Shown here piece by piece: positions 52,901-64,000 of a DNA stretch of 64,000 bases. The DNA is from Mesodorylaimus sp. YZB2_4. Taxonomy: Eukaryota; Nematoda; Enoplea; Dorylaimida; Dorylaimidae. Each line of letters opens with the position of its first letter. Position 1 is the first letter of the stretch. The stretch covers positions 372,001 to 436,000 of the forward strand of contig JASANH010001723.1 in assembly GCA_030248295.1 (NCBI GenBank). The letters are read 5' to 3'. The translations under genes and the position numbers were made by a program. The notes under the pieces are model-generated. The model did no database searches. It was not told where the DNA came from and was given only the letters and a program-made list of their open reading frames with translations.

Positions 52901-55900
52901 AGCGGTCAAAGGCGAGGATACCTCAGGAGCTGCTGTTTTGCAGGATTCGTGTGATATGCAACGACTGAAGGCACCAAAAAGCGTCATCAAATGCTTATTC
53001 TATTATTTCCAGTGAGATGTTTGATTCTTTAGTGGTTACACTTTCTGCACAATATGGTCCCTATTTTAGAGCAAATTGTACAGAAATCGGGTTACTCTTT
53101 GACATGCTGGGGTGCTTTACGGAGAAATTCAGTTCAGAATTCGAGTGGTTAAAGAAGTACTTGGACAAGAACGTGGCATCAGTAAGCTTGATTCTGGAGC
53201 TCACTTTGAAAGATTGCTCAGGGAATATGCTTCAGGGATTTCCTATTGAATGGAAAAGACATGCGTTCATGCGGTTTTTGGATGCGTACGGCAATCCGAA
53301 CATTGATGTGAGAGTGAAGATAAAGGTATGTTTATGGGAACTAGCTGTTTTGGGAAGTGTGGATCAGAGCTGGGTTCAGCTGGTACACCGATATCGATAC
53401 CCTGAATAAGGAATTAGTGGGGCAGTTTAGCGCCATTCTAGTCAAAAATGGCGTACCTACTGGCTTCTATACTGCTAACAAGCTATCATACTAATGCCGG
53501 TAGATCGTGATACCAACCGAACGCTAGCTGAGCCGTTCTTCTGTCGGTGTACTTGGTTCTTCAGTGTCTGACGATGCTTCATGCGCTTCTGCTTACTCGA
53601 ATATGACTGATCTTTAGATTCTTCAGTGCGTCGTCATACCGTGCTTCCAACGTTCATTCGAGAAGGGTCAGGTTGATCAAGTAAGGATGTGCAAATAGCG
53701 TATTTCTTGAATAAAGGCAAGTTCTTTTTTCCTAGTTACTCGGATCTTCTCCTGCTCCGGAAGTGGACTCTGATGATAACTTGATTTCTATGTTTTTGGC
53801 GAAAGTGATCGATACGATAGACACGCAGCGATTGAGTGCATTACCGGATACGCTGCTAATTTCGCTTTATCAATTGACTTGTCTTCTCGTCGAATACGCG
53901 GCACCGCATATTCATGATACAAGTAGCAAGTAAGATCTGCCTACTTCCTTTTGCTTTGGATTTTCCTGTTGCCAGTATTTTTTTGTAGGAAGCAAGGCGT
54001 CAGACTGCGGAAGGTCATGCTGTTCGGTTGGCCTTGCTTGCAGCAGAACAATAGCTTGGACCCGTCAGCTCGATATTACGGGCATTTATTGATCGCGCAT
54101 ATTATCGAGAAGTTTGCCATCAATCGGAAAATCGTTCTTCAAGTTTTTCACAGCTTATTGAAAGCTCATGGGCAAGAAGCCAGGCACGTGGTTCGTCACG
54201 CTTTGAATATTTTGACACCTGCTGTACCGCAGCGTATGGAAGACGGACACGCGCAACTGGCGCAGTTTGCGAAGAAATTGATCGTAGAGGAAGGCCATTC
54301 TACGCCGCAGCTGATCCATATTTTGTAAGAACCACTGTTTGGAAGATGGGGATTCGACAAAACGAAACGTGAATGTTTTTTAGGCAAGTGGTTATCCGGC
54401 ATTACAAGTTGTTCTTCGTGGTTCGTCATCAATTGTTGCAGCATCTGGTGAATGCTATACAAAAGCTGGTTATGCAAGCGGTATGTCCTTTTGTTTTGTA
54501 GTGACGGGCTCTATCGTGGTATACATGCTTTGGTCGGCTTTCTAGGGCACAGTGGAGAACAAGAAACTTGCAGTTGACGTGTGCGAAACGATCATAAAAT
54601 GGGAATTGCGATGCTTGAAGAAAGATGATGGAGATTCAAACGAGGTGAGTGGACATGTGGATACTGAAATGTTGGATATGTACATATCTCCTCTTTTCAC
54701 TAGAGCTTCGACGACGCGACGCAGGGCTCGTTGTCAAAGGTCGTATGGTTATGGTTTGTTGTGTCCTCTGGATTCGGATTATCATGATTCGTTTGCAGGA
54801 GGGCCAAAGTGAAGACGTAACAAGGCGCATTGATAAGCCGATCGTGGAAACGACTTTAAACTTCTTGCTCCGTTTGGCTTGCTACGTGAGTACTCTGATA
54901 GGGCTGCTGCATAACACAGAATGCTGTGCTGTATTTGATCAGCGGTCACAGCATGTGCTGGTGCTGTGCTGGCTTGGCACAGGACACGTCACAGTAGCGT
55001 GTGCTGATATTGATGTTGTAGGTGCCGGACCAAAATGCGGCGGCCCAAAATGCTGGTGGGAACACGACTATGGAAGCGTTGAGCAAGCGATGCCTGCACT
55101 TGATCAAGGTAGCTTTGAAACCCGATTTGTGGGGAGTAAAAGCGGAATTGAAATTGCAATGGCTCGAGAAAGCGTTGGCTGGAGCAGTTAATGTAAGTGA
55201 GGGCATCAATATGGTTGAGTCAAAGATTGGAATACTGAACCACTGTTTTAGGATCAGGCCCAAAGTGCGCAAAGCGTAACGTTGTCATGCACGTGTCTCG
55301 ATGTGCTGACGTATGTGATTTCAGTTTTGGTGAGACACAGATGTCGGGTTGATCTTGATTGCCAAGTTTCATCGATCTTGTTTTCAGCCACCAGTTCAAG
55401 TGTTGAGCACAGTTCGCTCAATCCAGCGCGGCATAACCTTTTGTCTGGGATGTCAGAATCAGCAGGTATGTTGCTGTTGAGTAGTGGTGAGCGATGGAGC
55501 TTTTTGTTACCACAAGTTGTTCTAGGTTATCAAAAGTCTGTACAATTTCTTGACCAAACTGCTTAACGTTCTAAGCTCAGAACTTCCGCCTTTGGGAAAT
55601 ATCGAATCGTTGGATGTTTTGGGAGCGTCTCTACTTAAGATGTTTTGCGATGCCTTTTCGAATTACGAAAAGTAACGAGCATGTGGGCTGATGTAGTTTA
55701 ATCGCTGTAAGCATCCTGGTGTTGCAGGGTACCAGCTCTCGGCATGAATGGAATATATGGCGCTGTGACCTTGCTGAAAGCCGTCTGCAATTCGGATCCA
55801 ACATATATCGAGCGTGTTTTGCCGCCTTTCGTAAGAGCGTTGCAAAAGTTGGCCAGGGAACACGCGAGTTCGACCAATCCAGAAGTGACGAAATGTAAGT

Positions 55901-58900
55901 CCAGCCAATCTGTGTAACTTAATACAGGGTCTTGGCAGAGACTGAGGGTCCAGACCTTTTTGTTACAGCTAGTGCCGACATGCTGGCACTTTGCTTGGAC
56001 CTAATACGATCTCGCGTTGAGATAATGAGCTCCGAATTGAGGAAACAATTCTTGCAAAATGTCTTATATGTTCTTTCGGACAAATCGAGTAATGCTAAAG
56101 TGATTTCTTCAATTATGAAACATTTGAGTGATTGGATGAAACTGCCTGTAAGTTTTGCATACATTTTCTGGAAGTCTGCATCGCCTTACACTGAAATTTT
56201 ACGATTTTAAGCCAACTGCAGCTCCGTCGATTCGAGAAAGGCAAGTTTTACTACTGAGATTAAGCCAAACTGTTGAAAAGAAGTTCGCTAGCGACACCGA
56301 GATAATGAAAATCTTCCTGGATTTGGTTTACTTCGTCTTCAAGTAATGAATGTGCTCATAATGGATTGTTGCGCTCGCTTTCTTAATTAGCCAAGATTTC
56401 TTTATTTCTAAGGGACAACCAGTTGCGCTCGACTGATTTGACTTCGAAATTGGAATCCGCTTTCTTGCTTGGTCTGTGCCAAACGGACTTTGAATCGCGC
56501 AGCAGATTCTTCGAGGTTCGTATCTCTATTTGGTTTGCGGAAAAGTCGCCCACACAACTCGCCCCCTCACAACTCGCCCCCATGCAACTCGCCCCTGCAA
56601 CTGTAGCACCTACCCAGTGATACTAGAACAGGAAGTTCAGCTTCTGTGGAGCCAGCATGCTAATAGCTTTAGGTTTCGTTTCTGGTTAGAGTAGGGTGGC
56701 TGGGCTAACCTTTTCGTTGTCTGATAACTGATTTTTTTTTAGAAATCATAAAATAACCTGAGTTTTTGCACCACGGATCCCAGTAATTGTGCACATGGCC
56801 AATAACTGCGCCCCGTTTAGGCAATTTTAGCTGTTGAGTATTTGCTCTGATCAACAACAGCTTATCTTGAAGCCCTTGAAAAGAGCTTTCGAATGCTTTT
56901 TTCCGGGTCAAAATTCACCATTTCCGAAATAATCAGGCTACCAATAACAGTATTTTTAAGAGAGTTTTTAGAGCGACAGCCTACTGATTCGAAACCAAAA
57001 TTGGCAGTTGCCAAGGTCTCCCATTTAGCCTCTTTGATACTCGACACCAATGCGGTCCAAAATGATTTGGCTCAGGGGGCGAGTTGTGTGGGGGGGGGGG
57101 GGGAGCTGTGGCGGGGGCGAGTTGCATGGGAGCGAGTTTTGACGGGCGAGTTGTGTGGGGCGACTTTTCCTCATGCCCTCTATTTGAAGTAGACTTGTCG
57201 AACTGACACTTTTCTTTCAGATTTTTGACGCCAGTATTCGAAAACACCCATACGATCGTTTGTTTTACATCTTATGCACACAGAACTGGGAGCCACTGCA
57301 GCAGCATTACTGGGTGAAACAGTGTGTTGAGGTAAGGGGATTGTAGGATAGACTGGCATTGTCGATATGTGTTTATTTTTCTAGTTGATGCTGGCTATCG
57401 TGGATCGTCAACGTCCAATGGCGTTGAGAAACGTTCCTTATTTCCCTCAGGTTTCCACTAATGATCAGCAGCAAGTGATATTAGTGGAGACTGGCGTAGC
57501 AATGAAAATCGAGCCTGCCGACCCTTATGTTCAAACAAGCACCGAAATAGCTTCGGATTCTCAGGTACATATTGGCACGCCTGTGTTGGCTCTCCCAGTT
57601 TTAGGTCTAACTTAAACTTATTTTAGGAATTTATTGACTTCGATAGCGGCCGTGTGTCAGCTTGGTCATCGGCAAGTGCGAGCGAGCAACTGCGTAGCTT
57701 GTGGCAGAAACAAATGCAGTTCTTGAAATCTGTTCGAAGTATCTCGGTAAGTAATTTGTGTTGCTGTTTTTATTTGTCTGTTGGAAATGGCTATCATTTA
57801 GGTTGCGGATATTATACCCTTCCTCATCGAGCTTTGCCACTCAAATACTGAGCTCGCAGAAACAATATGGATCTCCTTGCTTAAAAATACGTTCGCCATT
57901 TTGGACGATGGCCAACGACAAGTAGGCGCAGTTTTCATTCGGTAATCTGTTGACTACATGAAAGAAAGGTTTTTCCAGAACCTGCAAAATGAAGTCGTGC
58001 CGTTCTTATGCTCTGGTTCGCATTTGGCTCAACGGAACTGTAACCCGAGCGTCTTGCGCTCGTTTGTCGAAGCGTTCAGCTTATGCAATCCTGCCATCTT
58101 TATCAAACCGTCGCTTCTTCAGGTATGGTGTCCATGCTGCGATTTTCGCAGCACTGTTAGACTTGTGTTTTTCAGTATTTGGGTCGAGCGCATGGGATGT
58201 GGCATCGTTCGATTTTGCTTCTGGAGAAAACTTTGGATTCGATCCCACCGAATGTGAGTTTGGACTCGCTCGACGACCCAGCTGCGGCTGAGAAATTGGT
58301 AAGTGCAGATAATATGACATCGTGAGGGAGTGCGTGTGATTTCGAGTTTTTCAAGGAAACCTTTGACAGTTTGTGCGAACTGTATTCATGCTTGAATGAG
58401 CAAGACTTGTGGGCTTCAATTTGGTTCCAACGAGCCCGTTATCCGGATACCAAGAACGGTTTGCGACACGAGCAGCTCGGAGTCTATGACAGCGCAGCGG
58501 ATATTTTCGAGAAGGTATGGTCAGAGAGTCGTTCATTGGGGTGGTTACAGTCTTTTTGTTTTCCGTAGGCGATGATGCGGGAACGAATGGAGTTCTCCAA
58601 TACATCGATGAATTTGAACATCTTCCAGGAAATGCGATTGTGGGAGCAGCATTGGACAAAGTAAGGTTCACGCTTATCCTAGCTTGTAATTGTGGGAGCA
58701 CCTTTTTATTTTTAAGATGTCTGCAAGAACTTAACCAATGGGAATCATTAAAAGATTTGACTACAGCAAAGACGGTACAAGAGCCATTTGTGCTACTGGA
58801 ATGCGCCTGGCGTTTGCCCAACTGGAATTTGATGAAAGACGCCCTTGTGCAGGTTGGCAGGCCGTGCAGTGGCTAGTTTGTGTTTGCTGCACTTCTTATT

Positions 58901-61900
58901 CGATTTCAGGTTGAAAATTCGTGTCCGAAAGAGCTGGCTTGGAAAGTGGCATTGTATCGTGGTTATCTGCTTGTTGGAAGTGGTGAAGATCAGCATTCCA
59001 ATACGTTGGATAAGATAGTCGAACAAGCGAATCAGTTATTGATCAAAGAGTGGCGCCGACTGCCGAAAATCTTGTCTCAGAGTCATGCTCCTTTACTACA
59101 AGCTGCTCAGCAGGTCATGGAATTGCAGGAGGCGTCACAGTTGCTGACCACGATGCAAGCAGTGAACATGAATCGGCCTCCGAATATTCATGAGATGAAA
59201 TCGGTTGTGAAAACATGGAGGTAAGTGGTAACGGATTACCATACAGAAATGGAAATGTATAGTGGCCTTTCAGAAATCGTTCTCCATCCGTCTTTGATTC
59301 GTTGAGTCATTGGAGCCACGTTTTCTCGTGGAGACTTCACCATTACAAATCCTTGGTCAATACATTGGAAAATGATCCAGTAGGACTATTCTGAGTGAGG
59401 CAATGATGCCAGCTGGAATGCCTGCTTTGTTTTAGCACCAAGCTCAGAGTTCGTTGCTGGGCGTCCATGCTAGCGCTCAAGGTTTGGTGGCTTATGCGAA
59501 AACTGCACGTCGACGCGGGATGTTGCAATTGGCCGTTGATACTCTAAATCGGTAGGACATTAATAGCGGACTGTTGACCTTTTTAGGGATCTATTCCCTG
59601 AACCTTATAGGCTGCATACTATTCCCAATTTGCCCGTTGTTGATGGATTCCAAAAGTTGCGGGAACAAGTAAAATGCTGTTTGAAAGCTGCATCAGTGAA
59701 CGCAAGGAGTTCGGAGTCATATCAGGGTTCCCCTCAAGAGGTAGGCGTTTTAGCGATGCATTGATTCTTGGCTAGTGAGAAGTCATTTGCTTGCAGGGAT
59801 TGGATATCATTGAAAGCAGCAATGTCTCTTATTTCAATAAGGAGACGAGCGCCGACTTGTACGCATTGAAAGGAATGCTGTTATCACAAATGAGCAGGTA
59901 TATAAGCAGGCTTCGTGTGCGCATAGATTTTTGTGCCCAACCAACGAGTGAACCAGAGGTTAGGACAGAAATACGGGAATGATATCCTTTAGGTCAAATG
60001 AAAAAAAATGGATCATCAGCTAAGAAAGAATCAGTTTTATCCGACAGGCTGTGTAAATATCTTCAGCGGTGTCATCCGCTCCGCATGTCTCACCGTCAGT
60101 CAGGGTCTAATAACAAAATGGTATATACCCGTACACCGCGTAACGCTGTCTTTATTTCAGATGGGACGAAGCAACAAAATCATTTTCAACAAGCCTACAA
60201 TTAAATGACGGCTCTTATCGAACGTGGGGTGCGTGGGGCGATCATCTGGAACTTGTGTACTCAAGGGAAAAGTACGTTTTGCAATAGTCAGCATTTATTT
60301 GCGCGATATTGCTTATCTTTTGACCTACTGACCTTTTAACCTCTCAGAGACCCAATGTATGCTTCGCAAGCAGTGACCTGCTGTCTTCAAGCAGCGCGAC
60401 TCGTTACCGAGGTGAAAGCTCGGAAATATCTCGTACGAATTTTCTGGTTATTGAAGTTCGATATTGATGGGATGATTTCGTCGGATTCATTCTCGAAATT
60501 TGCTCTTAGCATGCCACCATTGAACTGGCTGTTTTGGTAAGAGAGCTTTGCTGGGTATCAAACTAGCAGTAAGGCCTTTGTTCTAGGCTACCTCAACTTG
60601 TGGAACTTTTGAAAGATACAAGTAATCCGACTGTGGCAGATATCTTGATCAACATCGGAAAGGCGTTCCCGGAAGCCGTCTTGCAAGCGATGTATCCATA
60701 TTTGATCTCTGAAGGTAGTAGTGCAGATTGCGCCAATGGTAAATACTTTTTTGTTTTTTTTGTCTTTTTGTGTATGTCTTTTTGCTGTTTGGAAAGACTG
60801 TGCTTCATCTTTTAGCTGAACCCCATTGGCAAGGCAAACTACGGCGTATCGTTTCGGCCGTAAGCGACGCCCATCCATGTGTATCTGCGGCGATATACAG
60901 AATCATGTCTGAGGTAATTTGCAGTACTGGTAACTAAAGTCTAGGTATGCTGACAAAGCTGCTATGATAGATGATCAATGGATTTCCTCATCACTGGTCG
61001 GAGAAAGCGCTAACTGAATTGAGGAACTTATTACAAGAATGCTACCGTTTTGCTTTCGAAAATCGGAACGACGTTCAAGGAACGGGCTTATCGTCATCAA
61101 TCGTTGAGAAGTTAGCGCGCGTAAGGAATGTTCTTGCAAGGTAGGGATTACTGGCACGGCGCTGTCGGTTTTAGTAGAAACGATTGTTTTGGTTTCAGTG
61201 AAAGCGATGAACTGGCGGTTGGTTTAAGTGGTACCTTTGGATCGGAATTCGATACGAGTATCACGAATGTGCGCCGATTGTCGTCCGTGATCGGAAAGCG
61301 GGGCTCGGGATTGGTGAAGTGGTGTGAAATGATGGAAGCTAGAATTGCCCATATTCCCAAGAAATTCATGTTGCCGGAAATCAGTCGTTATTTGGCTTCA
61401 TTCTGTGCAAAGAATTGTTCGATCGATATGTTTGGGGAAACGTTGACTCCCAGGGTAAGCATTCTATTTACTTCCTCGGTGCTCCTCGCGTTCATCTTTT
61501 CTTCCTCAGATGAGTCAATATTGCGTCAAAATCTCGAAATTCCTTCCTCACGTCGAGACTGTTCACCGTGCTGACATTGTAGCCAGGCGTTTTTGGATCA
61601 GAGGAAGCAATGGAAAGGTAAACATTGGAACTGTCTGGAATTGTGGGCTGTACAGTTTGATGCTATTTCTTGTTATAGTCCTTGAGTGGAGTAAGCAAAG
61701 TAACAGAAGTCATCTCACCTTTGATTTTATTTTCAGAAATATCCGTTTTTACTTATTCCAAGCGAGAATATATTTCGGGTCAATACGCAACAACGGGTGC
61801 TTCAGCTATTTCGCGTTCTGAATATTTTGATGATAAAGAATAAGGTGAGAAGGCCGGAGGACGTGGCCAAGACTAGACCTTCGTGTAAAAACCCAGCCTG

Positions 61901-63318
61901 GACTGTGACTTGCTGGACCACTTGATGTGAACCTTTTGTGTTTCAGGAAGTTGCGAGCAGATTGCTGCAGTACGATATCCCGATCTTGATACCACTCGGT
62001 CCGAATCATATTTTGCTCAGCGACAAAGAATCGAACGTCACCATGTTGGAATTTTTGAAGCAGGTAAGTCTTCGCCGGTTCGTTGAAGCTTCACATTCTG
62101 ATAAGGGGCCACGTATAATTTTAGTGGCACTCGAAGTAGGGATAGGCCAGGATCACTTTTTTTCGGGATCGAGATCAGGCCGATCGGCCCTGGGATAAGG
62201 ATCTTTTAAATTTTTGTTTTTTGCCTAATGAGTCCCTAGCCTATATACATATATGTAGAATCCCGATGCCTCAATGTCGGGATCCCGACCTATCCCTACT
62301 GATTGGATACTCGACTTTTCGAGTGCAGTATAAACCTGTCAACCTGGCTTTTTAGCATTGCAAGACGAAGGACGTGACTGTGGAAGATTTGGTAGCGCGT
62401 TACTACGAAAAGTTGTTGGTGCAGCAAGTGAGAGGAAGTCCGCCATCGCAGCAGTTATTGCTCGGCATTTTGAAGGATATTAGTTTGGTTATACCGAAAT
62501 CAGCTCTGACTAATCAAGTCGCCAGTTTATATCCAGAAGCGACGGATTATTTCATGTTCAGGAAGCAAGTAAGTGGCTATCGACTGTGGATTGCAACGAG
62601 CTTTCAACAGTGGCTGCTTATATTTTCAGGTGTGTCTGTACATGTCAGTATTGAATTCATGCGAGTATTTGTTCAGTTTGACGCCTGTCGGTACTCAGAA
62701 TTTTGTCATATCGAAAGAAACTGGCTTCAGCCATGTTGAATTCTTCGTTCCGGAATCCAGAGAAAAACAAGGTACGAGATGGATGATATCATGCCTCTTA
62801 GCTGTTATGAATCGTCACTTTCAGGAGACTACAATAACCGTCCCGTTCCGTTCCGTTTGACTCCCGCATTGGTGGACTTCTTTGGCGTGACTCTGCACGG
62901 GTACATGGCGCCAGCTATGACTGCTCTGGGCCGATGTTATCAGCAACAACAACTCCATTTGTGGCTACGGGTCTTTTTGTGGGAAGACGATCAGCACGCG
63001 AGCGACGATGTGAAGACACGAGTGGAACGACTGATGACGAATAGTGCTAAGGCGGTCGCCATGCTCTCTTCACGCTTCCAAGGTAACAGCTGTGTTTGGC
63101 GGATAATTTTGGAGGGAGTGACAGCCACGTGCCCTTATAGAAGTTAGGCTGCGTAAAACTGGGCACTAACGCGATAGTAAATGTCTGATAACTCCTTTTT
63201 GATTTTAGCCCTGTCGCAGTTGGAGAACGTTGATGGTCGTTGTCACGCACTTATCGCCGCGGCGTGCAGTACAGAAAATCTGTGTCGAATGGATCCCGCA
63301 TGGCACCCGTGGTTTTGA
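43922..63318 (+). CDS. TRRAP: TRRAP, giant PIKK-family pseudokinase scaffold
   Basis: Nuclear scaffold of SAGA and TIP60/NuA4 histone acetyltransferase complexes that docks activators such as MYC. About 50 short exons are spread over 19.4 kb and follow the human protein from end to end. Landmarks: FLETENEEN-type N-terminal HEAT repeats (TENEENVLVCLRIIIELEK, 45214-45298); RPLAYSTLADLVHHVRQQLP near 46573; LVKTLVCGVKTITWGI (47350-47400); EPYNYFLLLRGLFRSIGGGS (48366-48425); YEPAWYAKLGGCSGIKYL (50820-50875); HIIEKFAINRKIVLQVFHSL (54090-54160); FAT domain with LQAAQQVMELQEA (59097-59130) and MKSVVKTWR (59195-59221); degenerate kinase domain (VARRFWIRGSNGK, 61580-61616); and FATC end (ENLCRMDPAWHPWF). 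Like other TRRAPs it lacks catalytic kinase motifs. Another in-frame ATG lies at 43838; I chose 43922 because the extra residues are A/T-driven and unlike the family. Three introns carry inverted-repeat elements. Confidence 0.98.
44219..44746. mobile_element. Non-autonomous Tc1/mariner-pogo-like element (MITE) in TRRAP intron 1
   Basis: Terminal inverted repeats start CAGTCGAGTCC(A/G)CTT and end with the complement, with more divergence inward. The element is flanked on both sides by TA (44217-44218 and 44747-44748), the target-site duplication of the Tc1/mariner-pogo superfamily. The 528 bp contain no transposase frame. A motif of the form CGNNTATTNTCACA recurs about seven times: four copies just inside the left end, others near the middle and right end, all in the same orientation. 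It probably serves as subterminal transposase-binding sites. Removing it would leave an intron of about 138 bp. Confidence 0.85.
45340..45400 (-). repeat. tRNA-like fragment in a TRRAP intron
   Basis: On the minus strand GAGGGTTCGATTCCCACC carries a B-box/T-loop match. No intact cloverleaf is present. It sits in the 45299-45555 intron. Confidence 0.3.
52870..52935 (+). repeat. tRNA-like A-box fragment filling a short TRRAP intron
   Basis: AGTGGCGCAGTTGGTAGCTG is a good tRNA D-arm/A-box sequence inside the roughly 100-bp intron that starts at 52843. The downstream part has no good B box, so it is probably a decayed tRNA-derived sequence. Confidence 0.35.
56539..57170. mobile_element. Inverted-repeat element with reiterated ends (foldback-like) in a TRRAP intron
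   Basis: Ends are GGAAAAGTCGCC(C)CACACAACTCGCCC and its complement. The left end continues with repeats of CAACTCGCCCC (three copies in 56555-56600). The right end has four copies of the complementary GGGGCGAGTTG-type unit in 57074-57160, interrupted by a 14-base G run (57090-57103). This iterated-terminal design resembles foldback-type elements. The interior has no transposase frame. The host intron is 56516-57220 (705 bp); without the 632-bp insert it would be about 73 bp, the usual size here. No clear target-site duplication was found. Confidence 0.82.
62135..62300. mobile_element. Short inverted-repeat element (MITE-like) in a late TRRAP intron
   Basis: AGTAGGGATAGGCCAGGATC at the left end pairs with the complement of gatcccgacctatccctact at the right end, about 18 of 20 positions. 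Length is 166 bp, with no coding capacity. It lies in intron 62064-62355, which would be about 126 bp without it. A target-site duplication is not obvious. Confidence 0.72.
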
Positions 63319-63801
63319 TAGTTTTCCATGTTTACCACGTGTGTGGGACGCTAAAATATTTGGCAGTGTTTGCTGTTTCATCATTCACGTACTTCAGTAT
63401 GGGCGGGTCGAGTTGTTCACGTTTCAGTCTCAGTTTTATGATTGACATACATCACGTTGTGTCTTGACGAGGTGGTGTAAAAGCAGTTTTGTCGGCTCGG
63501 TCTATTTTCTGATTTTAAGAAGGTTCAGGCCTTCATATGTGTGTGTATGGTTCGTTTCGAAATAACGCTTAGTTTAGACGACCTTACATGCATGGGGTGT
63601 CAGGCACGGTCAGGTACCTATCGTTATGAAAGACGAGCTTCCGGTTTTGAAAACGTGCTTGTACAGCCTATCATCGTCAGTCTCTGTTTACAGTTTAGTT
63701 TCAGCTCGCCGCGATTGCATCAGCTACGTATTGACTTGCAGCTCCAGTTGTTGGGCGGTGCGTAACGGAAACGTTCTACGAGTGCGCGTGAGTTTGAGAG
63801 A
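63319..63801. other. TRRAP 3' flank and HPD 5' flank
   Basis: Between the TRRAP stop and the HPD start codon on the same strand. No AATAAA hexamer was seen. Open frames here are short and unsupported. The HPD promoter and 5' UTR must lie in this 483 bp. Confidence 0.5.
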
Positions 63802-64000
63802 ATGGTAAGTAAATTAACAATATTGTGATTGGCATGCTAATGTGCTGGTTTTTATTTTTAGACCTCGTACACTGACAAAGGTTCTAAAGTAAGTGTCAGC
63901 TGCTGCTGTACAGTATTTGGAGTCTTGAAAATAACTACATAAAAGAGTATGACGCAACAGTGCCCGTTTCATCTTGTAGCCCGAGAGCGGTCGTTTCGTG
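63802..64000 (+). CDS. HPD: 4-hydroxyphenylpyruvate dioxygenase, N-terminal exons (truncated by window end)
   Basis: HPD converts 4-hydroxyphenylpyruvate to homogentisate in tyrosine catabolism. Three spliced pieces give the start of the protein: 63802-63804 (the ATG alone, followed by a gtaagt donor), 63862-63888, and 63980 onward to the window edge. Joined, they read MTSYTDKGSKPESGRFV in a single open phase. This matches the highly conserved HPD N-terminus, where human HPD begins with the same Met-Thr...Tyr...Asp-Lys-Gly...Lys-Pro-Glu...Gly-Arg-Phe pattern. Each junction has a consensus donor and acceptor. The catalytic domain lies beyond the window. Only 17 residues are visible, so the call rests on a short but specific match. 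Confidence 0.82.

Noticed and set aside
56893-57192. 99-codon + strand frame inside the TRRAP intron insert
   Set aside because: Runs through the terminal repeats and G tract of the inserted element and shows no transposase motif.

Overview
The window is animal nuclear DNA. Genes carry many short GT-AG introns (often 45-110 bp, gtaagt...tttcag), extended by a few longer introns that hold transposon-like inserts. The gene set (astacin with two C-terminal ShKT domains, leishmanolysin-like protease, paxillin, DLGAP, TRRAP, HPD and a probable Gr-type seven-TM receptor) points to an ecdysozoan invertebrate. A nematode is my first guess and a tardigrade is possible; the sequence alone does not settle it. 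I see no bacterial genes, rRNA, CRISPR array or intact transposase. Exon models were built by hand, by matching each translated exon to remembered family members and checking that splice phases agree.

Left part (1-19.8 kb): the last 47 codons of an unidentified + strand gene, then about 7 kb with no supportable gene. Next come a complete 14-exon leishmanolysin-like metallopeptidase (LMLN, +) and, convergent with it, a 5-exon DLGAP/SAPAP scaffold gene (-). A poorly resolved stretch (16.7-19.8 kb) holds one possible small + strand gene.

Middle (19.8-36.5 kb): TXNDC9 (+) runs toward paxillin (-). After a 2.7 kb spacer come METTL16 (-), a divergent Src-type SH3-SH2 tyrosine kinase with an MGCC acylation signal (+), a small two-LIM protein (-) and an astacin/ShKT secreted metalloprotease (-).

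Right part (36.5-64 kb): a 3.1 kb spacer, a Gr-like seven-TM receptor gene (+), acyl-CoA-binding protein (-), and, sharing a 612 bp divergent promoter with it, the full TRRAP gene (+, about 50 exons over 19.4 kb). The window ends inside the first exons of 4-hydroxyphenylpyruvate dioxygenase (HPD, +), recognised only after splicing three tiny pieces together.

Functionally the genes are a normal metazoan mix: adhesion and signalling (paxillin, tyrosine kinase, LIM protein, DLGAP), extracellular proteolysis (LMLN, astacin), chromatin (TRRAP), RNA methylation (METTL16), chaperonin regulation (TXNDC9) and metabolism (ACBP, HPD). There is no operon or gene cluster forming a new system. The most unusual content is non-coding: four inverted-repeat elements in introns (three of them in TRRAP), one with a target-site TA duplication and iterated subterminal motifs. 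There is also a perfect GTCACGTGAC palindrome in the ACBP/TRRAP promoter, stop-free 3n introns in METTL16 and paxillin, and a kinase that appears to lack both Src regulatory tyrosines.
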